Origin: Oscarella lobularis
Taxonomy: Eukaryota; Porifera; Homoscleromorpha; Homosclerophorida; Oscarellidae
Assembly: GCF_947507565.1 (NCBI RefSeq)
Contig: NC_089184.1
Span: 2,728,001-2,792,000, forward strand
DNA length: 64,000 bases
Reading direction: 5' to 3'
In this document: one piece after another, positions 35,256 to 46,500 of the stretch
Layout: each line of letters opens with the position of its first letter
Position numbering within the stretch: position 1 is the stretch's first letter
Notes under the pieces: generated by a model
Told to the model about the DNA's origin: nothing
What the model saw: only the letters and a program-made list of their open reading frames with translations
The model's database searches: none
Translations under genes and position numbers: made by a program

Positions 35256-36182
35256 TCATGCAGACTCTTTGACATGTGCTTCAAAAAATTCTACCACCTT
35301 TCCATTAAAATCATCGCAGACATCAAGATGAATTTGATGGCGTCCTCCCACAAATTCGTGATACGCAGTAGGCCCGCGAACATTCGCCTTGATAATTTCC
35401 GCGTGGTGAACGGTAATCAGCGGATCACGGCTGCCGTGCATTAGAAGCGTCGGACACTTTACCCTTGCCAAACTGCCCTGGTAAATGTCCTCGCCCCATT
35501 CGTCGGCCAATCGCGTCACCCCGCGAACCCAAGCTGACCACAATCTCTGCATTACGTCTAAAGGGTAATAAGCGGTGACTCGGCTCAGGACCTCCTCATT
35601 CCACGCTGATAGGCTCTCGATTGCTACGAATTTGTCAACGGTTTTTCGTTCCAAGTACGCCATTACTCCCCAAATCATCAGGGCTTCAACGGCGTCAGGT
35701 CTCATAGCGGCCAAAATTAATGCGACTGTACCGCCATAGCACCACCTGAACATAAAAAGGGCGGTAACGGTAAGAGAAAAGCAAATAAAACGAGTATCGG
35801 AATGTAGCTAGCTCGCGAGGGTCGTTCATCAGACGTCTGCACATGGTAGCAGAACGTAATCAAATTAGTCAAATTTTACGTGTATGATGCTTCTATACCC
35901 TGCGACGGAATAGCGGTGTATCTTGAGCGAATCCATCAAACGGGCGACGTCGTCGGCGTCGGAGCGATAGAAATCGCCCGAAAAGTCTTTTTCGGGTGGA
36001 CGCGATTCGCCGCAGCCGCGCAAGTCAACGGCGATCATGTCAAAGTGATCGCACATGAGCTGCGATTGGAGTTGCGGCGCGAAATCAAGCAGTCCTGTAC
36101 TAACAGAACCATGGAGGAAGACGAGAACGGCGCTGCCTCTTCCCGCGCGACGGTAGTGGAGATTAACGCTGTTTACGCGAAC
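35256..36182 (-). CDS. Valacyclovir-hydrolase-like (BPHL) alpha/beta hydrolase with Cys at the nucleophile elbow; first exon not located
   Basis: Two exons, 36182-35899 and 35745-35256, join in phase. They read VNSVNLHYRRAGRG, VFLHGSVSTGLLDFAPQL, MIAVDLRGCGESRPPEKDF, then across the junction SVAGWCYGGTVALI, later MIWGVMAY, CPTLLMHGSRDPLI and a His-containing GGRHQIHLDVCDDF, ending at the stop at 35256. The order and spacing match biphenyl hydrolase-like proteins (valacyclovir hydrolase), which hydrolyse amino-acid esters and are often mitochondrial. The family nucleophile lies in G-W-S-x-G; here it is G-W-C-Y-G, a Ser-to-Cys exchange, while the Asp (GSRDPL) and His remain. The exon upstream of the acceptor at 36183 (ctatttcttag) encoding the N-terminus was not found. 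A near-identical ~80-bp direct repeat flanks the gene (34972-35060 and 36548-36620). Confidence 0.85.
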
Positions 36183-36693
36183 CTAAGAAATAGGAGAATA
36201 ATTTTAGCGTTGTAGGCGAGTCAAAAGATGCGATCTGGGCGCGTTGTAACTCGCTTTGCTGGTAAAAATGGTCGTGTCAGCCGTCGCTTGCATTTTCAAT
36301 AGCAATGAGCGTGAGCGCAACCCCGTACACTGACATATATGGCTTCGAACAGCTGACGATGGCGTCGATGTCAGCTGACGATTACGTCGATTTCAGCAGA
36401 GCCCTATAAAAGATCTTTTATAGGGCTCTGGATTTCAGCTGGGCGTGACGTCATGCACGACTACCTTCCGCTCCAAATTCGTCTCCGTCGTTCCAGCCGC
36501 GCGCGTTATAACGTAACTGGCGATTCGCGGTAGTGCGCTTTCCCCTTAGCTTGTCACAATCCGTCTTGAACGTAGCTCGTGGCAGTTTGTTAACGGGACC
36601 GTCTAAATAGATAGGGGGCCGTCATATTCACCCTGAGTCAGAGTCAACTGCGCATGCACTCTCGATCGATCGAGTCTCTTGTGTTTCACCAGT
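36183..36693. other. Intergenic; bears a 32-bp perfect palindrome
   Basis: This region should contain the missing 5' exon and promoter of the BPHL-like gene. It includes the palindrome at 36398-36429 and one member of the direct repeat gcttgtcaca...cttgaacgtagctcgtggca. Confidence 0.45.
36398..36429. repeat. 32-bp perfect palindrome flanked by a direct repeat
   Basis: Each half reads AGAGCCCTATAAAAGA and its exact complement. The palindrome is flanked on both sides by gatttcagc (about 36389-36397 and 36431-36439), as if a tiny palindromic element had been inserted with target duplication. Confidence 0.8.
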
Positions 36694-39400
36694 ATGCAGT
36701 GCAGCGTTTTGCTTCGACGAATAGCATGCAACTAAGTAGCCGGAAGCTTTCTATTTTGTGCGAATAGACCAGAAACAACGTTCTTCAAGTGAGAGATAAT
36801 CGTGTGGCGTCTTAGAATCTCGTGAAGCTATTCGTACAGTGGTGTGCTGAGGCTCATTTTAAAAGCTGCTGTGAACGACCCGGTGGTTTCTAGAGAGCGT
36901 AAGCTGTGTATTATTTTTTAGACGTGTTTTATGGCATTAATTAACGTACGTCTGTATATACCTTCAGTATATAGCTCTTTGAAGACTTTCAAAGTAGCAG
37001 GGAGCTCAGACTACGGTACTAATCAGATGTGGTTACCAGTATTTGATTCGTCGTTCGTATTTATTTACCTATTTATTGATGTATTTTGTAAATAAATCTT
37101 TGTATCAGTTTGCTTTTGAAGAAGTTGGCCCTTACTGGAAAGAGCTAGGTGCCGCTCTTGGTTTTCAAATGCCTGAGCTAGACAGCATTGAGGAGTACCA
37201 CCTGAATCGTTGTCTAAACGTCAAATTTATGGCCTGGGTCATGCTTGAGAAATATCGAGCAGCTAACGGTCGATGTCTCTTTCATCGGTTGAGCGCCTTC
37301 GCAAAGTTCTACGCAACGTGAAAAGAAGGCGAAGTGTCACTGTTCCTCAGGGAGACAGAAGCATAAGCGGTGAGATTTTGTCTAAATGTCTAAGAGTTAA
37401 CGTAAGATTTTTCTTGTAGATCTTTTGCCTTGCTGCGTTGTAGATGATCGACGATTTTACAGGAGAGACGACGAGTTGCGAGAGATCGCACAGTATTTGT
37501 GGAACGGCAAAGCAAGATCGAGTCACGTTGAGCCAATCAACTCTCAGAAAATTCAGGCACGTTTTTTGCTTACGAAATTTTATTTTTTAATTTAACGTGT
37601 GATTTTCAGGTTGTCTCTGGTGTCGGCGGTGTTGGAAAAACGACTTTGGCTTTCAAATACGTTCACCGATACGTCAAATCGTATTCAGATGGCGTTTTCT
37701 ATTTCAACACCGAATCGTATTCGTCGTTTCTGTTTTGGTTAAGAGAAAACGTAAATAGTCTTTTTAGGACTACATCGAAAATCATTTTGTTTGATCCCTT
37801 GTTGTAAAGATTGCGAGGTCGGCTGATCTGAGCAACGAGCGTGACGTCGGCAGTTCCGTGAGTTCGACGTCCGACGCTCTTCGCGTTTTCCTTCGCTATG
37901 TCAGTAGTCGTCCCCGATGTTTGCTTCTCTTTGACAATGCTGACGATTTCGGCTTTGTGATTGATGTCTTGCCTGGGCCTCAGGCTGCCTGTCACATCAT
38001 CATCATTACGACGAGAAAAGCGCAGACGCACGACATCTTCTATCAGCGAAACGTCAACTTACTGCTCCTTAGTGTTCTTCAAAAGAGAAAGGCCGTTGTT
38101 GCGCTTCTTTCGTGGGCAGGAAAATCTAAAGACACTTGGCAAACTCTCGACTACAACGAGAAGAAATATGCAGAGAAAGTGGCCGCTGAGCCTCCTGTTG
38201 ACGGTCTACCATTGGCTCTATCACACGCGGGGACATTCATTAACAGCACAGGATTATCTTTCTGAAGTACTGGAGAAAAATTGAAGCTGAAGCAAAGCGC
38301 TTGGAAGCAGCAGCATTAAATTTAGATAGCTTCTTGCGTTACTTTCATCTGTCCCATCTGAAAGAAGATCCTAGGCAACACAATGTTCATAGCATCCGTC
38401 AGTTCATTCGACTGGAGTCTCGCATGGTCGTCAACTATTGTGATCAGATTTCCGTCTTGCGTGCTCAGACCGCTCACAAGGAGAGGGAGAAGCATCGCGT
38501 ATCTCTGACGTGGGAATTGGATCTTGACGACGTGAGAGACGATGAATCTCAGGAGGGTTATCTCCTTCTCAAGTGCTGTGCTGTCATGTCATCGCGTGAT
38601 ATTCCCCAAGACGTCGTCGCCGATGCTGCGTTTCAGACGAATCCTCTCGATAAGGAGTTCAAAATCTCAAAAGCCATTAGGATTTTGAACGAACACTCTC
38701 TTGTCCAGCAGATCAGTAGTCTTGATTATATCAGGATTGTTACCTTCTCCGTGCATCATTTGATTCAGGCAAGCGTGCTGCAACGAATGGTTGGAAGTAT
38801 GGCGCGGGATTCGTGCCATAATTGGTTCTTTTATTTTTACCCCTATATTATATTTTTACCCTCATATTTTTACCCTCATATTTTTACTCTGATATTTTTA
38901 CCCTGATATTTTTACTCTGATATTTTTACCCTGATATTTTTACCCTGATATTTTTACCCTTATATTTTTACCCTTATATTTTTACCCTTATATTTTTACC
39001 CTTATATTTTTACCCTTATATTTTTACCCTTATATTTTTACCCTTTTATTTTACCCTCATATTTTTACCCTGATATTTTTATTCTGATATTTTTACCCTG
39101 ATATTTTTACCCTGATATTTTTACCCTTATATTTTTACCCTGATATTTTTACCCTTATATTTTTACCCTTATATTTTTACCCCTGCGTGCTTTTCGCTAT
39201 ATTTACCCAAAAAAGACAACGAGATTGCATTTATTATTTATCATGACAATAATCTCAGCAGAAATGAACGAGCATGAACGTAAACATCGATTCCGTAGTT
39301 ATCGGTTTCCTGGAAATTATCGATTTCGTTGTCTAACTGAGAGAAAAGTTCTCTTGAAAGCGGCAAATTGATTTCAGGAACAATCACTTCCATCTCGTCA

Positions 39401-39748
39401 TCATTTCGTTCTAATGATATACGTTCTTGATAATCGATTCCGTAATTTTCCCAGCTTCCCTCGTCCTGCGGTTATTTTAAGAGGAATTTGCAAATAAATT
39501 TTTCTCTTAGTTTTGGTTACCTCAGACGGTCCGAATAATTCGACGGCTGGCCTGTGCCTGGAATTGGCCAATTGCTGCATTCCTTCAACGCTAAGCTGCA
39601 ATGGCGACTTTCCCAAACCACTTATTTTGTGCTGCTGCCAGCCTTCTCTCCAGGTGTCCAGATGCTGATTAATTCTGTTGAGATAGAGACACCTGGAGAG
39701 AAGGCTGGCAGCAGCACATAATAAGTGGTTTGGTAAAGTCGCCGCCAT
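39401..39748 (-). pseudogene. Integrase core-domain (rve-type) transposase C-terminal fragment, left arm
   Basis: The minus strand of the left arm reads LNRINQHLDTWREGWQQHK, GKSPLQLSVEGMQQLANSRH and RPAVELFGPSEV, then an intron-like gap. This matches the 'W-N-x-H-x-x-R-T-x-x-x-x-S-P-x-Q-L-W' segment of integrase-core proteins common in sponge and cnidarian genomes. The DDE residues lie outside the fragment. Confidence 0.65.
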
Positions 39749-39760
39749 TGCAGCTTAGCG

Positions 39761-40110
39761 TTGAAGGAATGGAGCAAGTGGCCATGCAATTCCAGGCACA
39801 GGCCAGCCGTCAAATTATTCGAACCGTCTGAGGTAACCAAAACTAAGAGAAAAATTTATTTGCAAATTCCTCTTAAAATAACCGCAGGACGAGGGAAGCT
39901 GGGAAAATTACGGAATCGATTATCAAGAACGTATATCATTAGAACGAAATGATGACGAGACGGAAGTGATTGTTCCTGAAATCAATTTGCCGCTTTCAAG
40001 AGAACTTTTCTCTCAGTTAGATAACGAAATCGATAATTTCCAGGAAACCGAAAACTACGGAATCGATGTTTACGTTCATGCTCGTTCATTTCTGCAGAGA
40101 TTATTGTTAT
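39761..40110 (+). pseudogene. Integrase core-domain transposase C-terminal fragment, right arm
   Basis: The inverted partner of the left-arm fragment. After an intron (gtaacc...accgcag, about 39834-39889) it continues GSWENYGIDYQERISLERND, VIVPEINLPLSRELFSQL and NFQETENYGIDVYVHARSF, the conserved acidic C-terminal region (V-x-V-P-x-I...PL...YGI-x-x-Y) of these proteins. Confidence 0.65.
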
Positions 40111-42440
40111 GATAAATAATAAATGCAATCTCGTTGTCTTTTTTTGTGTAAATATAGCGAAAAGCACGCAGGGGTAAAAATATGAGGGTAAAAATATGAG
40201 GGTAAAAATATCAGGGTAAAAATATCAGGGCAAAAATATCAGAGTAAAAATATCAGGGTAAAAATATCAGGGTAAAAATATCAGGGTAAAAATATCGGGG
40301 TAAAAATTTCAGGGTAAAAATATCTGGGTAAAAATATGAGAGTAAAAATATGAGGGTAAAAATATAACATAGGGGTAAAAATAAAGGACCATTTATGGCA
40401 CGAATCCCGCGCCATATTGGAAGCACGGACGACTTCGTCAGCGTCCTGAAGTTCGTTGCAAAAGCGTTATTCGAACGTCTTCCTGACGTCAACGACTTGA
40501 GCAATTATTTGATTAGTCCGATGGTGCTCTCCCTTACTCCTCACATCTATTCTACTGTAGAGAAGATGCTTAGAATGGGTATACTCGACGAAGGAGTCGA
40601 TCCAGGTCTCGTTGACTGCGGCTGTCAATTAGCGCTTAGTTACAGGCACTACGAAGAGGCGGGATTTTTTTGCTCCCTTCGCGTTAAAGCTTTCGAAGCA
40701 AAATTCGACGACAATTTCCGACGAAGAAACCAGTCTTCGAAAGCGAAACTGTAAGTAAGAATCATTATGCATAGTCTCTTTCTTATGACCTTCTGGGTTA
40801 GATTACTATGATTTTGCGGTCAGTCAATACTGCTTAAAAAAATTAAAAGAGGTTGACGTGAACATTCGGCGATCCCTTAGCGGAATATCTTGCAAAACCC
40901 TTACAAGTTTTGAACTATTATTTTTTCACAAAGGTTGGAAAAAAGTTGATTAAGACATGTTAGGTTTAAATTTACTTTTGGTTTTATCATAGCAATGCCT
41001 TTGCTGGCGGACAGCCAAGAGTTTCAAGGATTTACGTCTGACGCCGAAGATACTCTTCAAAGCCTGCTCAGAGTTTCCGATTCTTTCGAAACTCTAGCGG
41101 CAGCCGCAGTCTGTTTTGATGGTCCGAAGAAGCTCGCGATTGCCGAATTTCCTTTACCAACTTTCACTAGTTTACCTAAGACTTTCACTTGTCTACAATA
41201 GTTTAGAGCGTGTTGATGATGAGCTCGGAGTCTTGCTAAAGGCTCTTTCCTTGGCAAAAAGTGGGCTCTTTGATCCTGGTATTTTTCTTGCTAACTGTTA
41301 GTGAGCTTTGCTTCTTTCTACAACAATACGTTTCATTTTAAATTCTGATTTCTAGGTCACCAGCGTCTTGGTTGGAGTCTAAAAGTGAACGGTTTACCAG
41401 GAAATGATCCCGGATTCTCACGAAGATATTGGAATGTGTGAGTCGGTGCCGTTTATGATGACTTCGTCTGTGCATTTTTCTTTTTGCAGTGCGTTTTGAC
41501 ATAAGCAGGTGCATGTCTCAGAAAGATCGTCTTTCCCAAGCGTACGAATTCTCACGTGAAGGTCTTTCAATCATAAGGTCCGCTTGTCCGCCTGAGCATC
41601 CTCTATTTGCAAAAGGTAAGTGGACCTTCATTTGAATTTTGAAAGTTCACTTTTTCTTTAGCGCTCTTCTATCACGGGCGAAAGCTTTGTTCTTTACAGA
41701 GATATAAAGAATGTATTGAATTTTTGGAAGAGAGGTTGTCTTGGTTTGAAAAAGGTCCTCAGATGTTTGATACTCTCACCGACAAAGCACAATGTACTTC
41801 AGATTGGAAAGGTCATATTACTACTGTTGTTTATTTTCAGGCCTTGCTGTTTTGGGAAATGCTTTGCTTGAAGGAGGGTCGATCATCACTTGCGCAGAAC
41901 AAAGAGCACAAAAAATAATTTGCTATTTGAAGGAGCGCTTTACACCAAACTTTATCCTGGTGGAAAATATGAATTATCGATACGTATGCCTTTGAATGCT
42001 AAGCTACGGAGTAGCAAGTTATGGTTTATCTAAAGCTTGTATTACGCTCTGTGAAGTTAATTTGTCAATGGAGAAATTTGACGACGCGTTGGAATTATCG
42101 GAAATGGCTTGGGGCGCCGTCAAGAATTGTCCTGAGGCTAGAATATGCCTTGAGTTGCGCCATCTTTCACAGCCGACTATAGTCTTGTCTAAGTTTTTTT
42201 ATAAAGTGCTTCCTCTGTACGTGAAGTTCCTGTGTGCGAAAAAACAGTTCAGTAAAAGCGAGGAATTGCTGATCAGATTTAGAAAAGATACCAAATATCT
42301 GCCTCCGGAGCATCAAAGTATAAAGCGTTGTGAGCGCAAAATGCGTCCCACTTATTTACATATAGGATTTTTAAATCAATTAATTAATTGCAGTGCAAAT
42401 GGCTGAAGCTGAGCAAAATCATTTCAAAGAAGAGTTCGGG

Positions 42441-43527
42441 TGGAATTAATTCACGACGAAGACGTATGGAGCTTTAGGAGCAGCTCCGAACTTCACTAGC
42501 CATATTTTTCTAAACAAGATATTTCGACGCGTTGATTGTTTACTATTTGTTACCCTACTTGATAATTCTGCGGCGTCGGTGCTACAGAAAACTGATCGAC
42601 GAAAATTTGGCTTTACTGAATTAATCACGCATGCCTCTACAAATTTCCCAAAATATTCGCTAACAAGAATCACGTCGACTACGGCTTCGTCCATGGACAG
42701 GAAGCAGCAAAATAGGGACAAAAGCTACTGCAAGCTTAAATGTGCATTCAGAGTATGCACGTTACTTCCACTTGGAAGTATAGATATAAGGCGCACATAT
42801 ATAGGCCATAGTAGAATCGGTTAGGTGTGCATTTAGAGAATGCTTCTTCGTTCGTACTACTTTCACACCTTACCTGCACTAATATGGTCTAGCCCTGTGG
42901 AAGTCCTATTTCTTCTATAAAGGTTGCATATTACTTATTTACCAAAAAACACATACTGCTAAGAGTAATATACAAAGGCAAGCTTTTTTTTCGGTTAGAA
43001 AATTCTTTACTATCTATGATGCAGAGTCCAACATCTTACAGAGACAATCACAGTTGTCCGGGATTCCTCTAGTATCACGTGATACAAAATTGGGCGAAAC
43101 TTCGCTCTGGAAAGAATCGCCGGCCTCCTTGTTCGATCACGCTAGCAGACGTAGCGGCGAGCGCAGAGCACAACGCACTCTTCTTTCTCACCACGTATTG
43201 CGCGGTTCGAAGGCTAAGTACGTACGGCCTAGCCAAGCAAGCCAGGCCCTTCGAGCAGTTCGCGAGTGAGAGAAGCCGCGCCCCCAAACCTCGCGCGCTA
43301 AGCCCAACGATTACTCTCGATACTCTCGCCAGGGACTCTCGCGATCTGCTCGAAGGGCCTGGCTTGCGAGACTACGTACGGCCGGCCGCTGGAAACGAAT
43401 CCGGTCGCCGTTGGAGGGGAAGGACGGCAAAAGGGATAAAGTGAAGACTCGGGTTCGCACCACATCTTATCGGGCCCGGCTCCTTTGCACTTCTCAGACG
43501 TCTACTTGTTTTTTTCTCCCACCATTA
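42441..43527. other. Intergenic with an inverted repeat at about 43218-43400
   Basis: No gene is supported. The inverted arms gcaagccaggcccttcgag (about 43235-43260) and ctcgaagggcctggcttgc (about 43348-43368), with cgtacggcc outside each, suggest a small MITE or hairpin just upstream of the CARD gene. Confidence 0.5.
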
Positions 43528-46500
43528 TGATCGATTTGATCACTGATCCATGGGAAGCAAAAGCACGTCCGCTTCTTCCTATTCTCGAGGAGAAAATGAA
43601 ATTCGACTACATTCTGACGCCTCTCTTCAGCCGCAAATTGATCACGAAACATGAGGGGGACGAGCTTAGGTCGCTAAACGTTAACAAAGAGAAAGTAGGT
43701 AAATTGATCGTCGACATACTGCCGAGCAAAGATCAACGAACTTTCGCCGAATTCGTTGACATTCTGCGAAATACGGAAGGCCAGGAGTACCTTGCCGAGC
43801 TCATAACTCAAAGCAATGGAGAGGCAGACCTTCGGTGAGTTGGATAGTAGCATTTCCGGAGTTGGATAGTAACGTACATTTCCGGAGTGAAGAAGGGTTC
43901 TGTGTATAAGATTGAATCTTGCTAACACAATTATCCCCTTAGATGTGACAAAGTTGTTAAAGACGATGAACTACGGAGAGACAGTGTTTTGGGTATCATG
44001 TCTTTTATTACGTAGGATTTTGTATTTCTCTACTACGTGGGGTAGATGTTCCTCTCAGTCGACCTGCATATCAAGCAAAAAGTTCATACGTTGCTCGCAC
44101 GTAAGGAGTACAGTACAGGTATATACAGTATAGCGTTTTCAGATCTATGACTTGGCTTTTTGCAGACACATTATACACGCATACATATACATTTATATAC
44201 CTTTTTATATATGTCTGTATGTACGTACAGTATATACGGTTATCTGTAGTATGAGTATAGACCCTTACTTCGTCTACGTGTAAGCGAAAATCCGCAGCGT
44301 ATGTAGAGATCCTAGAAGTGTTGCAATAACACTAAAAGAATTCTGTTTTATTCGCGAAAAGATTATCTACGTGAAAAAAATTGAATAAGGCGATGAGCAT
44401 GACTTTCTTTTAGCAATAGAGCGTCTTGAACGATTTTTTCTATTTAGTTGTTTATCTTTTTGTAGCTCAAAGCAAATATCCTTTGACGAGAAAGATTGGG
44501 TTGTGCTTCTTGAGGATATTTCTGCTGACTGGTGCAGTGGTTGCGTTAACGGACGAATCGGTCTCTTTCCCCGTACTTCCTTATTTGGTATTTTGAAAGT
44601 TTTGCTTCGGTACTCGAATGAAAAGAAAAGGTTCTCTTTTTTAGGAATTGCGTCGACGAAGCGTATGGACAGAAGAAGAGTGTCGTCGTGTTCGTCCTTT
44701 CACAGCGCTGTTTCTGACTCTTGTGAGCTGCATGGTTTCTCAGTATATGCGCGTGGGTTCTTTCCCTACTACTTCATTTTAGGCATAAACGACCCGATTG
44801 AGCGTTGTGTAACGGATCCTATTCTATCTAGCAGTGGAGCTATTTTGAGCTTGAAGCAGTAAGGCCCACTGTGCTTAGACGGTAGTAATTTTGGAGGGCC
44901 CTAGTGCAGATTGTCGGAGGGGTTGCGATTGCAATTCCAAGCCTTCCTTCATCCCGGATGGGGGTTTGATACGAGCAAACAGGTCGTCAGCATTTCATTT
45001 TCAAGGAACTACTTCGCAAGTGATGACTCGTCAACTTCTAAGGCTCTGTTGCCCATGAAGGTTGAAGAAATTATGTAATAAAATCGAGGGGTTCTGTGAT
45101 TATTTTTGCGATGCTTTGGCTTGTAGCGAGACAGCCTACGGTCGCTTGTTCATGATATCAAGCAGTATTTTGACCGTTCTTCCTGATCTTCCCGAGGCTT
45201 CTCTTATTGAGTACCATTACGTTGTGACTGACGATTACAAGCATGAATTCAAAACCGAGATGTTGGAGCTTCCACCAGAAGCCAAAAATTCTTCGTGCAA
45301 TCGTGCTTTGTCCCTATGTTGCAAACACGCTGAAAACGGTGAGCTGGACACGTTATTATTTAGATCTTATTTTTTTGTATTAAAAACAGGTTTGCTTATC
45401 CAACGTGATGGTGTTGTCGAACCGCCGACGCCGCAAAGTTGGAGCCTTTGGTTCAAAGACTGTTTCTCCGCTGAAAGAACGATTGAAAAAAAATGCTTAG
45501 AGGCCATGGCTCCGAAGTGGTTTGATTGCGATGAGTCGGACATGCTCGCTTCGGAAGCTATTCGTATTCTTGATGTCGTCGTCGAGAGTTTGATCTCCAC
45601 TGTAGTAAAAGTTTCTTCCTTTAGTGAAACATCGAATGTCAAGAAGAACATAAACGTCAAAAAGGTAGGAAGAACTAAGTTTCTTTCTTGTTGGTTTGCA
45701 TGTGCGTGCTAGCTACTCTGCGCTGTTTTAAAGCCGAAAATATCTAAACTTCGAACTGTGGACGTTTCGGACGACGAGGCGGAACAGTCGGCGGTGTGTG
45801 CAACAGCCATTGCAGTTTTAGTAGAGAAGTACCTCTTGGCTGATCTGCTTGATGTTGCTGATTTTGAGACCCTAGCATCAGCTTTGATTCTACGCTTCGA
45901 TGCGTCGACGCGCACTTGTCGATCGTTAGACAGAATAATTGCACAGTTTTCCCATAAGAGAAGGTACTTTTCCCAGTTACCGTATTATTTTTGATGATTT
46001 TTTGCAGTGTGCCACTTGCTGCGGCTCGGTATATGTGCAATGAAATGTGCAAGAAGAAATCTTGGAAATAGGTATTTGCAATGCCTCTAGTTCATCTTTT
46101 GAGCGGATCAATAGAGCCGTTTGAGAAGCCTCCAGTTCTTGATTGGGAGAGTCAGGAATGGTGGTGCTTGGAAGGGTTAGACAGTCGGTCCATTTTTATT
46201 GCACCGTGCGTATAGTATCCTATGGCTTCTAGTAATTCACATTATCATAAGCTTTTTTTCAGACCTTTGGAGAGTAGCATTTTTTCTCTGACTCAGTTGG
46301 ACTCTCTTCTCTTGCGAAATGTCCTTTTTGCATTGAATTTGAAGGATCTGAGTAAGTGGAAAAAATATGCTTCGCATATTGAACTGGTCACGTCCATTGT
46401 AAAAAAAATGCGTAATCAAAATCTTACTGTTGATTGCTTGGAGATGACTCAGGTCTGATTCAGTTAGATAGATTTATTTCACATCTCTAATTAAGGGCCC

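Larger units (their letters stand above)
38798..40416. mobile_element. 1.6-kb foldback (palindromic) DNA transposon with 13-bp tandem-repeat arms and 7-bp TSD
   Basis: The two halves are inverted copies around a ~28-nt spacer (39660-39687). Outer ends start TATGGCGCGGGATTC and are themselves imperfect palindromes (TATGGC...GCCATA). Each arm then has an array of tatttttaccctg-type 13-mers (about 38826-39183 and, inverted, 40172-40382). The inner arms each carry the C-terminal part of an integrase-like gene. The flanks hold a 7-bp duplication TTGGAAG (38791-38797 and 40417-40423). Removing one copy plus the element makes the host reading contiguous with its paralogue (QRM..STDDF versus QRM..NTDDF), which proves the insertion. 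Confidence 0.93.
36694..42440 (+). pseudogene. Death domain / NB-ARC / TPR (NLR-like) pseudogene, split by a foldback transposon
   Basis: This is an inverted paralogue of the intact gene at 55742-59861. Exon 1 (36694; MQCSVLLRRIA) has lost its donor GT. The Death-domain exon (KSLYQFAFEEVGPYWKELGA) has AA where the paralogue has the acceptor AG (37085-37086 region) and a frameshift after AANG. The NB-ARC domain retains the P-loop (GVGGVGKTTLA) with a 37611-37751 exon, CLLLFDNADD (Walker B) and GLPLALSHAG, but frames change after GTFI (about 38237). At 38797/40424 the reading is split by the 1.6-kb element. TPR exons follow (40424-40751, about 40994-41300, 41480-42400; ALSLAKSGLFDPG, FDDALELSEMAWG, FSKSEELLI), some with shifts. 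Several independent lesions leave no doubt that it is dead. Confidence 0.9.

Noticed and set aside
38820-39183. CRISPR-like or telomeric array for the tatttttaccctg repeats
   Set aside because: Repeats are contiguous without spacers and are mirrored at 40.2 kb inside a TSD-bounded transposon, so they are element arms.
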